Shown piece after piece: positions 12,111 through 25,200 of a DNA stretch of 64,000 bases. Each line of letters begins with the position of its first letter. The stretch's first letter is position 1. The stretch covers positions 6,166,264-6,230,263 of the forward strand of contig JAQFVV010012434.1 of the NCBI GenBank assembly GCA_028023455.1. The letters are read 5' to 3'. The notes beneath the pieces are model-generated. The model ran no database searches, was not told the DNA's origin, and saw only the letters and a program-made list of their open reading frames with translations. Source of the DNA: Epiperipatus broadwayi (Eukaryota > Onychophora > Udeonychophora > Euonychophora > Peripatidae). A program made the position numbers and the translations under genes.

Positions 12111-12639
12111 TAAATATACACAAAATATTCTTTCCCTCTTTTTAGTATATTATTGCTATCAGTTAATCTCTTTTCATTTTTATCTGCAATCTCAATTGTT
12201 ACTCATGGTTTTTCTCCCAAGTGATATTTCTTACTCTGTCAAATACCTGATCTTACCTTTTCACCCGTTGAAGTATATTTATCTCACTACATTCTTGCTT
12301 CAACTATTTTTCTTTTGCTAAATCTGTTTCTCTTCTTAGCTCATTATTAATTTTTCCATATGCACTTTGCCCTTCCTTAGTATTTACATTTTTCCATATT
12401 CTCCATAATACCTTTAGTTATCCAAGATGATGTGTAGTTCTTAACTTAATAATATCTATTTTATTTCTTGCTGTTTTTAAGAATTCTTTAATCCTACACT
12501 AACACTTATCAGAACTATTAATATTCCTCATCTTTAATAATCTTTTTTATTTTCCCATATTAAACTAAATTTTCCTTTTTCCATTTCTCTTAGTTTATCT
12601 TAGTCCCATCTTATATATCTTTTCCCTCATTTAATTATT

Positions 12640-13435
12640 TTTAAACTCAACTTTAATTTAGCCATAACCAAATTATGATCCGAGTTTATGTCAGCATCAA
12701 GCAAAGCATGTGAACCCTTAATAGCATTCTTGTATCTATCCTAAATTAATATAGAATCAATTTGATAACCTCTATCACCTGGAGCCATTTATGCATGCAA
12801 TCTTATATGATTTTTAAAACAAGTGTTTGCAATCACAAACCCATTTTCCTTACACAATTGTACAAGTTGGCTGTCTTTTTAATTTCTTTTTCTAATACCA
12901 TAATTTCCAACAATTTTTTTCTTTCTTACCTTTCTTCACAAGAGCATTCCAATCACCCAGTAGAAATATGCATGCATTTCCCCTCTCATATTGGATAATT
13001 TTTTCTATCTTCACATATTTTTACATCAATTTCAATATCATTATGACTAGTAGTCGGTATATAAACTTGTATGAATACCAAATCCCTAGGATTTGCATTT
13101 ATTCTCTTCATCATCAGCCTATCGTCAATACAATCAACCTTTGCCATACTATTCCAAAATTTTTCTTCAACAGCAATGCAAATTCCATTAATTGATCTAT
13201 CATCACTTGAATAAAATAACTTAACATCTCTATTACTTATTTCTCCATATCCCCCCACTTCACTTTGCTTAATCCTATAACATAGATATTATTTATACAC
13301 AACTCTTTTCAAATTTTCCAATTTCCCAGTTCTTCTCAATGATCTAACATTCTACGTGCCAATTTTCAATGTGTTTTCTCTCAATGAATCAAGTTTATGA
13401 GGATTTCGCAGGTTTACAATCTTGAGTAGCCTCAT
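12640..13435 (-). pseudogene. LINE endonuclease (exonuclease-endonuclease-phosphatase fold) remnant
   Basis: The likely start ATG is at 13433-13435, giving MRLLKIVNLRNPHKLDSL. It is followed by KIGT, a stop TAG at 13352-13354 where the family has tryptophan, and then NVRSLRRTGKLENLKR, the classic first motif of LINE endonucleases. Further on, 12986-13258 gives the middle of the domain with FIQVYIPTTSH, matching the family's IQVYAPTSEH. DINSDHNLVMAKLKL follows, with the catalytic SDH at 12675-12683. The nick-making domain is recognisable throughout but broken by the stop and by frame changes. Confidence 0.85.
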
Positions 13436-16316
13436 GTCTATTCCTGCTGGGCAAGGCACCAGAGCCATCCTTAGCTAAGGTCTCATCACCAAACCTAATG
13501 ATTTTTGTAGAACTACTCATAATAAAACAAGGGAATTGTAAGGCACAATGGTTTACTATTGTCTTCTTTGCCCAGCAATAATCTCCATGACAGGCTTAAT
13601 GCACTAGTTGAATCTCAAAAAAATGAACATCCATCTATTGCTTTCTCAGCATTGTCACCTATAGCGATCTTCCACTGACATGGAAACATGCTGTTGTTGA
13701 TCCAGCAGGGTATTGTCTAATTTAATAGTGGTCAACACTTGCCATTATACATTCATTATCATAAGAATCGTGGCATTTTATAGAAGTAAACACATCACTG
13801 TCTCCTTCACCACTTCCTGATAATGAATGTCCCACTGTCAGCGACTGCTTACTTACAGTACTTTGCTTTTTCACAGCTAATCTTCATATTTGAAGGTCAT
13901 TACCCTATTTGCAACCTGAGAATATTCTGGTTGACATAAGATCTATGCCCTGCTATTTAATCCAACCCAGAACAGATTACACACAAATTATTATTTTTGG
14001 TAAAATTAATTTAATTCTCATATATATATATTATTCATAAATAACTTTACAATGGAAGACATTTTGATTCAAGTATATTTTATCTAAAAATTAAAGAATG
14101 GTATTAATATTTATACTGTAATTTATAGAAGTTATATCTTAAAAGTATTATAATGATAAAATAAAGAGTATTAAATAAAATATTTATATATTTTTTACTT
14201 AGATTCTAAGTAAAACTAATAAATTTGTACACATTTTTAATAAGTAATAATAATTAAATTCAGTCTTTTTATCAAATCCTTTTGCATTATATTTTGATTC
14301 ATGATAAATTGCTTTTGCCATCAGAATTTAAAATAATTGATAGTAATCATTTTGTTAATTTATTTCCTTACACATGTTTGCTTTGCTTATAGTTTAAATT
14401 AGAATGCAATAGTATTTGTATAATTTTTTGTTGCTTCTAGTTAACTGTAAGTAATTTTATAGAGAAGCTATTGTAGTTTAGATTGAAAGATAATTATGTT
14501 ATAGAAGTTGGGTAGCTTTTTAAGTTCCTGTTAGATAATTTTTAGCTGCTTTTGTTCTCATTTGAAATAATGATTCATTTATGGATCATGGATATCTAAT
14601 CATGAAATAACACTGTAGCAAAAGATCCAATAGAGAGTATCTTAGCCAGGCATTTTTTCAGGATTGCATTGTCAGGCTTGTAGGTATCCTGGTTAATTAA
14701 ATCATTACTTACTTTTATATTGCTGTTAAATTAAACTATTGTAATTTTGAATAATTTATTAAATTACTGTCATATGTGACCTTGCCTTCAGAAGTGGACT
14801 AGTCCAGATTGCTTCCTTATCTGATCAGATTGAGCATGCATTGCCGCTAACCAATGTGTAAGCATGTGGATCACCAATGTATAAACATAGCCAAAGAATA
14901 AAACATAAGTATGGCCAATGTGTAAACTTGTGTATAAAATCCTACCATTGCTTAGGCTCTCTGAATCCGATTGCTGCCAGTAAGGGAGGGGATCTGGCAA
15001 TAAATAGTCAGACTTTTTGGAGGCAAGCCAGAGAACGTCTGCCTAATCTAAACGACAGTATGTGCTTTTAAGAGAGAGAATGTTTGTCTACCTGAACAAT
15101 TGAATGTGCTCTCCATTGAAACCATTTCCAACAGCAGTGTTTCTACTATATTTACTATTGATATGTCTACACTATGAGGCAAGTTCACGGTAGAACTGGA
15201 AACTGCTACGACTCCGCGCAGACTCGAGACAAGTTGCTAGTATAGTCGGAAGCTGTCCAGTACAGCTGGAAGAGTCAAGACGAACTCACGAGCATTTAAT
15301 ATATACAGTTGGAAGTGAGTCCAGTCATTCGACATGACCAGCACAGTATTAACTACATTTATCAATGTACAACTATATTTTATGAGTGTTCATATTTTTT
15401 GATATTACTGTTGGTTTGAGTCTGAACCCTGCAATTTAGCCAAACACAACAATTACAAATAAAAGCAATCAAACGTTTTTGAATTCTATTACTTTGTAGT
15501 TAATTCACAAGATATAATTTAATGTTTATATTGCAGTCACTACTAAAATTCAACCTTTTAGTTATATTTGAGAAAGCATAGACAAAAATGGCTCACACTA
15601 CACATGTGTGAATTACATCATATTTTAAAATTCATTCTGTTTTCCAACCATATATTTAAAATGGTTAATATTATTTGTAAACTTTTTTTTTTTTACAAAT
15701 TTTTTCATAAAAGTTATGTTTTAAAAAACTATTGGAGAAAAAACATAGATAATTCATATGTGATATTTTTTGAATTAAATGGATGGATCTTACTTACTAT
15801 GCACAATTTTATTTATTATATTTTTATATTATATCTAAATTTATTATTTTGATGCAAAACTACTTTAATTATAAAAAGAAAAGTTTTATTTCTACAATAT
15901 TAATTACATTTTTGATAGTAATTTGCAAAAGAAATTGGATAAAGAATAATATATGCAGTTATACATTTTAATGCAGCATATATGTGTGTATAAAGTGACT
16001 AAATTCAGTAGTAATTTATTTGTTTTTTATCTTTATAAATATTGTTTAAAATGTTAATTTTGTTAGAAAAGAAAAACTCCCTAAATGTTGACCTAGTGTC
16101 TGAAGCTATCCTAGCACCTCACTGAGGAGTGCCAAAGCACAAAACCATTGGTCTGAGGTTTGGATGTGGTTTCTGATAGAAATATTTTAAATGTTTCTCT
16201 TGCTAGCATTTTATCAACAAAGCTTGTTAGAGTAATTAGCAAAGCTCTTTGTTTTTATTTACAAATTTAAAAATTGAGTCGTGTGATATATGAATTTTTT
16301 TTATTATTCCTAAATG

Positions 16317-16678
16317 CAGGGGTCTCCAACCTTTTTGCACTTAAGAGCACATTCTATAATACCGGCCAGGTGGCGGGCAGCATTTATTTTTTCAATGTAT
16401 AGTTGGATATTGTTAATAATACACATAATGTACAAAAAAATATTTATTTCAAAAATAAAATTTTAACATATAATTAACGTTTATATTTTTATGCTGTAAA
16501 AGTATAGTATGCCCTACAATTTGATTACAATATAATACAATAATTTATAAGAAATTTTAAAAATTAAATTTATTTGTATCAGATAAATAATTTTTTATCA
16601 TGTTCGGATAATGGCTGGCACACATAAAATGGTCTGCGGGCGCCATGGTGCCCGCGGGCATAGAGTTGGAGAACTCTG
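16317..16678. mobile_element. hAT-type MITE, 362 bp
   Basis: The left end CAGGGGTCTCCAACCTTTTT and the right end, reverse-complemented, CAGAGTTCTCCAACTC, are inverted repeats of the CAG-type typical of hAT transposons. Flanks CTAAATG (16310-16316) and CTAAATA (16679-16685) look like a slightly mutated target duplication. Just inside the right end is a GC-rich palindrome around GGGCGCCATGGTGCCC (16638-16653). The middle is AT-rich and non-coding. Confidence 0.75.
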
Positions 16679-17559
16679 CTAAATATATGTTGATGTTTTT
16701 TTACTCAGGTTCAGCTATGTGTATGCAGAATCCCCATTTTTAGAAGAAAAAAAAACACCTATTAATAATGTTAAGTAAGAACATTTTACATCATTTTTTA
16801 TTTTATATTGAATATTTTTATAAAATTAAAAATGTTTAAATTTTATAACTAACATACTAAATGTATAATTTATGAATATAATTTAAAAAAATGTTTAGAT
16901 TTTTGTTGTTTTAGTTTTTAATGATAATTATATATATGCATTTAACTTTATTGTTTTTTTAATGGTATATTAGCTTTTTGGAGCATTTAATTTTATTTTT
17001 ATAATGCATTATTAAGTTTTTCTGAAAATTGCATCTTCAGTAAATGCATAAAAAAGTCAAAATAGCATTTTCAGTAGCCAATCGGTTAAGATAGTTGATA
17101 ATTAGTCTTAAAGCATAAATTAGTCTCCTTTACAATGCAATGTATTTATAACTAGAAATATTGGATTACAACAGAGTATTCCAAATATGACTTGCTTTTG
17201 AATCAATATTTGGAATTCTAGTTCTTATAAAAAAATATAAAATACATTAACCAATTTTTTTAAATATTTATAAATAGATACATTTAACTAGAAAATTTTA
17301 ATGTAGTTGAAACTCATATATGTTATTATACACACACACATATATATATAACAAGCTAAATATTTAATTGAATTATCACAATATAAATGAAATTATAGTC
17401 AGAGATCATATTGTCTCAGTATATTAATTAAATTTTATAATTTTACAAAGCAAATATCAAAATATATTTAATAGTTTTGTTTTTAAGTTTTTTGATTTCT
17501 ATTAGTTCATCGTTCATCATAACTCCCTCACATCAAACCATTTATTAGTACAGACATTT

Positions 17560-18215
17560 AGATCAGTCTCTCTCAATGTGCATGCATTTTGCAAACAACC
17601 TTCACTCATCAGGTAAGCTAGGATATCAAATATGAATCTTTATGCCCATGTTGACAGCTGATATTCTTCCATTACACCACTCTTGTAAGGTAGGGAATGC
17701 TTTTTACACTTTTAATATCGTATAGAGAGATGAGTCACCTTTGCACTGTAGAGATATTTTAATATATTTTTTTGACTTTTATTAATACTTTCTTAATTTC
17801 AACTGTATTACATTGCAATTATCTACCAGCCCAGAAATTCAGATTGCCCTCTCTCATTTTGCATTTATTTTGAGAATAGTCTTCACTGTCAAGTGAACTA
17901 GATGTATCAAATGCTTGAATCTCCAGACCCATATTCAAAGCTCATGGGATTAGTTTCTATCTATTTTTAAAATCTTGTGCAAAGGCATTTAATATATTTT
18001 TTTATCATTTCATCCCTTGCCCGTCGTCTCAACTTCACCATATTGAAAACATCCACTAGCACTGAAACTCCTAATATTCTCTTAATACGTTTGCATTTTG
18101 TGAACAACTTTTTTTTAATGAAGTGAGCGAGAGATATCAAACACCTGAGTCTCCACATCCATGTTGACAGCTTAATACTCTCCTTTATACCACTCTCACA
18201 CAAGCTATGTAATTG
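17560..18215. repeat. Three decayed copies of a ~250 bp repeat
   Basis: Units near 17575-17700, 17850-17950 and 18085-18210 share, in order, GCATTTTG--AACAAC, a TCAAGTGAACTAGA-ATATCAAA segment, TGAATCTCCA-ACCCATGTTGACAGCT and ATTACACCACTCT. Divergence is high. The longest frame through the third unit is antisense and not protein-like. Probably an old tandem duplication of a small element. Confidence 0.6.
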
Positions 18216-20329
18216 TTTGTATCCACTTTTAATAATTAATTAGATGTTTTTTGTTTCATTATAAATAAATGTATGATTAGTTTTCAATAGATCATATGGC
18301 ATTTAAGCAATGGTGGACACAATTCCATTCAGTTGATAAAACTGAATTCTTTATTTATGTTACTCAGTTGAGAATCAAATCTGGAATTTTTATTCTGCAC
18401 TAAACTGCACAGAGGTTATTTGAATTTTTAATAAATAGTTTTGCATTTAAAAAAAAAAAAGTTTTATTTGGGGAAGACAATGGAAAGCAGTCTCTTATTG
18501 ATGATTGGATTTTTAGGGAGTTATTATTTCAGCATGGTTTATTTTGAAATTTAGGACTTTAAAATATCATTTCATTAAAGAAATTAAGAAAATTATAATA
18601 TCTATAAATGTAAAGATACATAATAGAAATTGTTAGGTTTATGAAATAAGCTAGAAATATGAGCAGTAGAATTGGTACACTAAACAGCAATAACTTATCC
18701 TCATTAATCATTTATCAAAAGATAAACCTCACACATAATTTCAGAGATCAGCTTCTTCAAAAAAGAAACTAGATATTATATAAAAAAACAATTGTAAATG
18801 AAGATCATACAGAAAACTTTAAAAATTGTAAACTTAAGTTATAAATTTTTTAAAAATGAGTAAGTTAATTTAAGGAAACAAAATAAAATTTTGTGTAATA
18901 AAATAAAATTGAGCTGTTCAGAAAAGTAAAATTTGTCAGAGATTTAGTGAGATAGAATGAGATATCAGTTTGCACAGTAGTTCAGAATTTATAATGTAAC
19001 AGCATTTATATATCCTGTGTAGTAGATATTAAAAAAATTAGTATGGATAATATAAAGTGGTTAACTTTAAATTATGCTATCTGGTTATTCACTTTATACC
19101 TATCCTTCAACTTTCGTTTAACTCTTATTAATATGAACTCTTATAGGTTAATAATAAGCAGGAAATGTGTATAAATTGAAATTAAGTAAGAAATATTTTA
19201 CAGTACTAATAAAAAATGTGAGAATTGTAACCATGATCTGCTTTTATATATATTTAGTATATAAGATATAATTTTAAAATCCATTTAGTGTATGCAAAAA
19301 ATAAATGTTAATGTTTTGAACAAAATATATTCACTTCTAAAACACAGAAAATCTTTCTAACTTTATTTCACTAAAAAAAAAAAACACCCCACCATAATAA
19401 AATTTAAATATTTCATTAAAGTTGTATATTTATTTATCAAAAAGCTATTAAATTATAGTCTACTCTAAATTATTGATTGCTAGATTTAAATATAACTTTT
19501 TCAATAAATTCTGACATATATAAACATTTTAACAACTTTAAAAAAAAAGCAAGTTGAACACCAATAATTTATCAATCTTGGTTCATGAGCCAATACAGAT
19601 TTAATGACATAATGCACAATAATAATTTAATAATATATCTCATACCTCTTCATTATACACTAGCTTGTGTCTTTAAAGCTGTATAGGTTGTTGAACATTC
19701 AAATAAATATTAAATGTAAATTGTAAATAACGTGATTTAGAAAAAAATAGTAATGTTACAGTCTTTATAATAATTCAATGAAATATGCTTAATGATCATT
19801 GTATCTTTTTTTTTTTTATATTTATTTTAGTTTCCTTTTTTCAATAATATTTTACCAACTTATTATTATTTTGCTTTCTTAAAGGCTTCTACTAACTTTT
19901 TAATAATATTAATGGAAAAAATTAGTGATTAAAGTTTGTCAAACCCCTCCCCCCTTTTCCTCCCAATATTGTTTTGAATGAAAAAAGAAAAATGAAATAC
20001 TAGAGGGGTTAGAAACAAATTATTTTTATAATTCAGAGTGACAAACTAAGAATCATAAAAGAAAAATATATACTCTTGATTTACTATATTGTAATTTTTT
20101 AAAAATTTTATTTTAAAATGGTTTATTTATTTATTGTAGATTGAATAAAAAAATATTATTTGACTAAATCTCAACTTATGTCAAAATAATAGTCTGGTAA
20201 TTATTGAAATTTGAAGATTACCATTATAATTTTATCTAGATTTAATCCCAGTTTATTAGTGTTCAACCTATAGGTAGCAAAAGTATCCATTTTTCTGTAT
20301 AAAAAGGTGTTTCTTTAAATTTTTTTCAG

Positions 20330-20435
20330 GTGTATTGAATGAAGAAGATAGGTCTGGTTTCATTCATCTTCCTCGCATAAATAATAATGAAGATGCTGAA
20401 AATTTCCTTAATAGTAGTAGAGTGAATTCTTATTG
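20330..20435 (+). CDS. TBC1D5: TBC1D5-like gene, internal coding exon (N-terminal linker)
   Basis: A 106 bp exon with a strong acceptor (pyrimidine run ending TTTTTTCAG) and a consensus donor (GTGAGT). Only one frame is open. The first two bases complete a codon begun in an unseen upstream exon, and 34 codons follow, with residues GFIHLPRINNNEDAENF and then SSRVNSY. The last two bases, TG, need one base from the next exon. Joining to 46365 gives an uninterrupted frame reading NSYCEEWERLF, which aligns in position with the segment just before the TBC domain of animal TBC1D5. TBC1D5 is a Rab7 GTPase-activating protein that works with retromer and in autophagy at endosomes. This exon is the poorly conserved N-terminal linker, so its assignment rests on phase and on the downstream exons. 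The initiator exon was not found in the window. Confidence 0.72.
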
Positions 20436-22130
20436 GTGAGTCAATAAAATTGTTATGCATGAGAATTGTATATGAATATTGCTCTAAATATACATTTAAG
20501 TGTTATTAAGATATTTTCTCGGGATCGTGTTGTAATGATAAAAGTTTTATATAGATATATTATTAATAAGTTTGAATAATTGAGGTCATGCATGCCAACT
20601 TGTATGGCCTAGTAAGATTTATGTAAATACTTGTTTAACTGTTCTTTATGATATTTGTAGTTTAGGGGCAATATACTTCATTTTATAAAAATGACTTGAC
20701 TTAAAAACCTATTAATGTTATTGTTAACAATCACTCATATATAAGTATGGCTCTCTTTAGGGGAAAAAAATTGTGGCAGAGAACAAAAAGTTAAATATGA
20801 GTTTTATGGTGATTATATATATATATTTATCTGTGCATTATAGATAATAACCACTTGCATTTATTTTTTAGTCTGCTACTTGACTTTTTTTCAATACTGA
20901 CTTTCAACTGCTTCTCTCACATTCTTTTCTTTCTGAAAGATTTCATAGTCTTGCTAATTGGAGAGCTTCATTTACATTCTAGTTCAGTGATTATAATTTA
21001 ATGTAAATTTCTTTATAATTGCTTTTTGTATGGATAAAACGTTTGTGGTACCAATGTATTGTTCAAAAATTAAACAATAATTAACCATTTGAGTTCATAT
21101 AAACAATATTATTTTCAATAATTTTGAATGATATTTTATTGTTTCTACTGATAAATGCATTAAACTTACCAAAACAAAAAATATCAATATTTTAATATAA
21201 TGTTATTGATACAATAATATTATTCAACACTGAATAAAAACTTTCTCTAAATATATTAACTATGAATGATAATTATTATAGCTTAAATTGTGCAAACCAA
21301 TTTTTAAAATCATTAGCCTTTAATTGATGTGTCTAGAAATTTGAAATATATACGATACCCAGGTACATTTCAAGCAAATTCAACACTGCATTTTTTAAAT
21401 AAATTAATTATCTATTATATACACACAAAAAGCTTATAGCTATTTACCTATTCACTTAAATTTCATCTGTAAGATAATCATTCTTAAATTTTGACAATTG
21501 CCTAATCTTACCCAATATCCTACAAAAATGAATGAAAAGCTTGCTTATTTGATGTGTCTATAGTTTGGAAAAAAATGAAAGACTTATGACTACTTATTTT
21601 TGTACCATAACCATTACTAATATTGCAGTTATTCTATTGCTTAATTGAATAATCCTCTGGGCCTTGTGAAACAGTCACATTTTGAGCATAGAGGGAAATT
21701 GCCCCAAACAAAAATCATTTATTGAATGAAACTCTTTATCCATATTCAGTTCCAAGCAATTCATTATAGATTGTATTTCTTTGTATGATCTTAACTATGG
21801 ATTCCCAGTCTACTAAAATATATATTTTTCTTAACATTAAGGATTCTTTTAATTTTACATGATGTTAAAAGTCATAAAGAATAGCAGTACTTTATAGAGT
21901 TATGTATAATAATGATAAGTGCAAACTTAAAATTGTTTGGTTTATATCAAACAATGTGGTTTGCATTAAATAATGATACTCAGTTGTAAAAAATGTTTTG
22001 CATTAATTCAATCATAATCTGGTTTTTAGGAGTGACAAAGAATTAGTTGAAGTTTGAGTATGAATATTATTTAGTTGTTTACATAAGTTGAGGTGCAAAT
22101 ATCTTTTATTGTTATGTAATATAATCAAAG

Positions 22131-22266
22131 TTATAAGATGTGATATGTTGGACTATTTCCATCATTTATGAGTGAATGTTGAATGTATAGAAAATTTTAA
22201 ACTTTTCTATACATTCAACATTCACTCATAAATGATGGAAATAGTCCAACATATCACATCTTATAA
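22131..22266. repeat. Perfect palindrome: 64 bp arms, 8 bp spacer
   Basis: 22131-22194 and 22203-22266 are exact reverse complements over all 64 bases, around spacer TTTTAAAC. The arm contains TTGGACTATTTCCATCATTT, which also starts the dispersed repeat at 9850, 56077 and 56838. The palindrome thus looks like an inverted duplication of half of that repeat. A transcript would fold into a perfect 64 bp hairpin. Confidence 0.97.
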
Positions 22267-25200
22267 TATACCATCATTACAAACCTTCAGACAAATAATA
22301 ATCAAATTTACATTTATATATTGAAAATAATATTTTTTAGGAATAACCTATATATATATATATATTTATGTATATAGATAAAATAGCCTATTATATCCTT
22401 GATCTATGGACAAATGTGCATGATGCTTGTGAGGATTTTATTTAAGAAAGTCTATATTTAATTAACCAATACTATCTATCAAATATTATAATACGTATGG
22501 ACGTAATTGTCTATTATGTATCCTTATTTATTATTTTAAAATCTTAATTTTTAGATTTACTTGTTAGGAATAATAAGAAAGACTTGGATGTCATATTCTG
22601 CAAATAAATTTGATTTTTATTATTTTTTCAACTCCAATTATGGATCATTAACTTAATCATAAGAATATGCATTCTAATTATTTATAGATAGTTATCCAAA
22701 AAGATTTTTTTGCAGTGTACTTTTTCACTGATTTCTTTATTAATATTGTAATGGTAGAAAAATGAGAGCAATGAGAGAGGTTTTGTTACACCATACAAAT
22801 TGAGGAGCCAAATCTATAATGGATAAAACATGAACAACAGAAAGAAAGAGACTATTTATATGCCCTAACTCTGAACATCAAATCTGTACTGATATAAAAA
22901 TGAGAATGTTAACTCTTATTGCTAAATCTTTGAGCAAGCTAAATCTGTAACAGTACAAAATAAATAAAGATTTAATTAATCTTTTATTATAAAATAAAAT
23001 ACTGACACAATTAATGCTAAAATCTGTAATAGTAAAATTATTCATATGGACTGTTTATTTTTATATGTCCTATGACTTGTATAAAGTTAAAATAGTATTA
23101 ATTGTACAATACCACATCTGTAATATATAAATAAGCTAGCTAAAATTAATAGTTTTGTACAAGTTTTAAATAAACCCATATTTGTAATAGAATAAAATGA
23201 ACAAAGGTCAAGTAAGCTTCATTAATAAAATAATCTAAAATCTATATTGGAATAATGTTTAAAATTTATAATAATATTTATTTATTAGATAAATATTAAC
23301 GCAATTGGAAACCAATTTCGTTTACACAATATACAATAATGCTTTTGAAAATTATGACTGATATATTAATTAATAATTTATAGTGATATTCATTCATAAA
23401 TAACTCTTCTATTACTATGAGGTAAATTTATACTATATTAAAGAATGTATAAAGTTATTGTTATATAAAATTTTATTACAAGAATTTATTAACTAGCTCT
23501 TATACCAATTGATGTTCATAAAAACATTAGATTCACTTTTAATAATTATTGAAGTTTAGTACAATGATAAAATTTATATTATTTGCTAATTAGATTGTAT
23601 ATGTCTATGTTTGCAATGAAATTCTAAATCATGATTACTATATCATATATCTATTAATTTGAATAAGACTTAGCTCGAATGTAATAAATAATGATTTTAT
23701 TTACAAAAATTAAAATTAATAAATAAGCTATAGCAATTTAAATTAATGTATCATAGAATATTTTATTTTTAAATTATAAGATGGTGCAAGACATTAGACA
23801 TTCTTTCTCAAACCAGAAGAAAATATTCATTTATCTATTGTCTCCAATAGACAATATATATATTGAGATAGTTATACATATCATGACATACAACAATCTA
23901 GTAGTGTTGTGCATTTATATATCTATATAAAGTTGAAAGGAAAAGTAGAAATTAACACAAACTCTTTTTGTAGATATTTTCTATATTACACTGGAATAAC
24001 AATTAATGATTAAATAATTTTGAATTAAATTCTTTTTTTAAATTATAAATTAAACATTTAAAAAGGTCTAATTAATATTTTATTAATTCTGATTTTGAAA
24101 TTAAAACATGTTTTTATGTTACAATAGATATACTGGTAATTATAAAATTCCACTATCTATTTTGATTAGCAATTTTTTTTTGTAATTAATGCTTGTATAA
24201 CATTTTGATAAAATTCCATGAAGTTGTTTTTCAAAGGCTTAAGTAGATTAAAAAGAGTTATTAACTTTTTTCAATCAAGATAAGGAAAACTTATTTTTAA
24301 TTACTGTATTTTTTTACCCTGATTATAAAAAGATTGAAAAAAACATTAGGGGGAGTTTTTTTTTACAGTTTTACAGATTGTAACAGCAGATCTACCATGA
24401 AGTTATAACTGAAGGCAAGAGACTGCAACACCAGCTACTGCTCTTAGTTCACTACAATAGAATTTGGGTTCACTTGGAAGTAAAGGACCTGCTTGCTATG
24501 TTTTTCATATCCCATATATATATATATTAGACAACAGAGATTGAAGGGAGTTCACTGCAGGTCAACAGTTACCTATATTATATTTTTCCTGATCATGACA
24601 AGAAGCCAATCTACTGGTTAAAACAGACCAGCTTACCCAGAGAGTTCATCAGCTTCCTGAAGAGTATTTAAACATATACTGATTTATCTATATGCAGAAA
24701 AGCACAGATATTGGTATTGTGTGATATATATAAAATACAGCTGGTGAATAATGTTATATAAACTAAAAAAAAAATCTTTCTAGATTGGAAAACAAAAGAC
24801 TTACTGGAGTACTTTTTAAGAAACGTTTATAATTAATCAAGAGTAACCTGTTAAAAAAGAAAAAGAAACTTTTATGAAGGACTGTCAAAGAATTAATATT
24901 ATTTTTTTTACAATTAGATAATGAATAAATTAATAACTGATTGATATTATTTTAAAATTATTATACCACATGTCTGTGTGCTTATATAGGTGTGTATTTT
25001 ATGTTTTTTGACATTGAATTATGGTTTATTCGTTTTATTTTTTTTATAAATGCTAGTGTGTGCACACAGTTCCATGTGCACACACCTATATGTTAAATCA
25101 GTCATTATTTATGTATCGTTAAAATGTGATAGCTTACTTTTTTATCATTATATACAATTCCCATAGATTACAGCACATCTGTGTGCTTATGTAGATGAAT

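Larger units (their letters stand above)
10400..13990 (-). mobile_element. RTE-like LINE, near full length, inactivated
   Basis: Read on the - strand, the element has a 5' region (about 13990-13436), an endonuclease domain, a reverse transcriptase domain and a C-terminal part, in the order expected for an RTE-type non-LTR retrotransposon. Such elements are often annotated as craniofacial development protein 2-like. The frame changes repeatedly and contains stops. A 128 bp foreign segment interrupts the RT part (11328-11455). The 3' end is near 10400, judged by loss of recognisable coding text. No target duplication was identified. Confidence 0.82.
1..20329. other. AT-rich region upstream of first recognised TBC1D5-like exon (intron or 5' flank)
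   Basis: No convincing host coding exon is seen here. Because the exon at 20330 starts in the middle of a codon, at least one coding exon lies upstream, and this stretch is probably largely intron. It holds the Tigger-like, SINE, foldback, LINE and hAT-MITE elements listed separately. Stretches 1-720, 1810-2500, 6410-7250, 8460-9840, 9970-10390, 14000-16300, 16690-17500 and 18220-20329 show only AT-rich unique-looking sequence with homopolymer runs and short AT microsatellites. 15170-15310 is somewhat richer in GC but has no recognisable gene. Short open frames here are no longer than chance expects. Confidence 0.6.
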
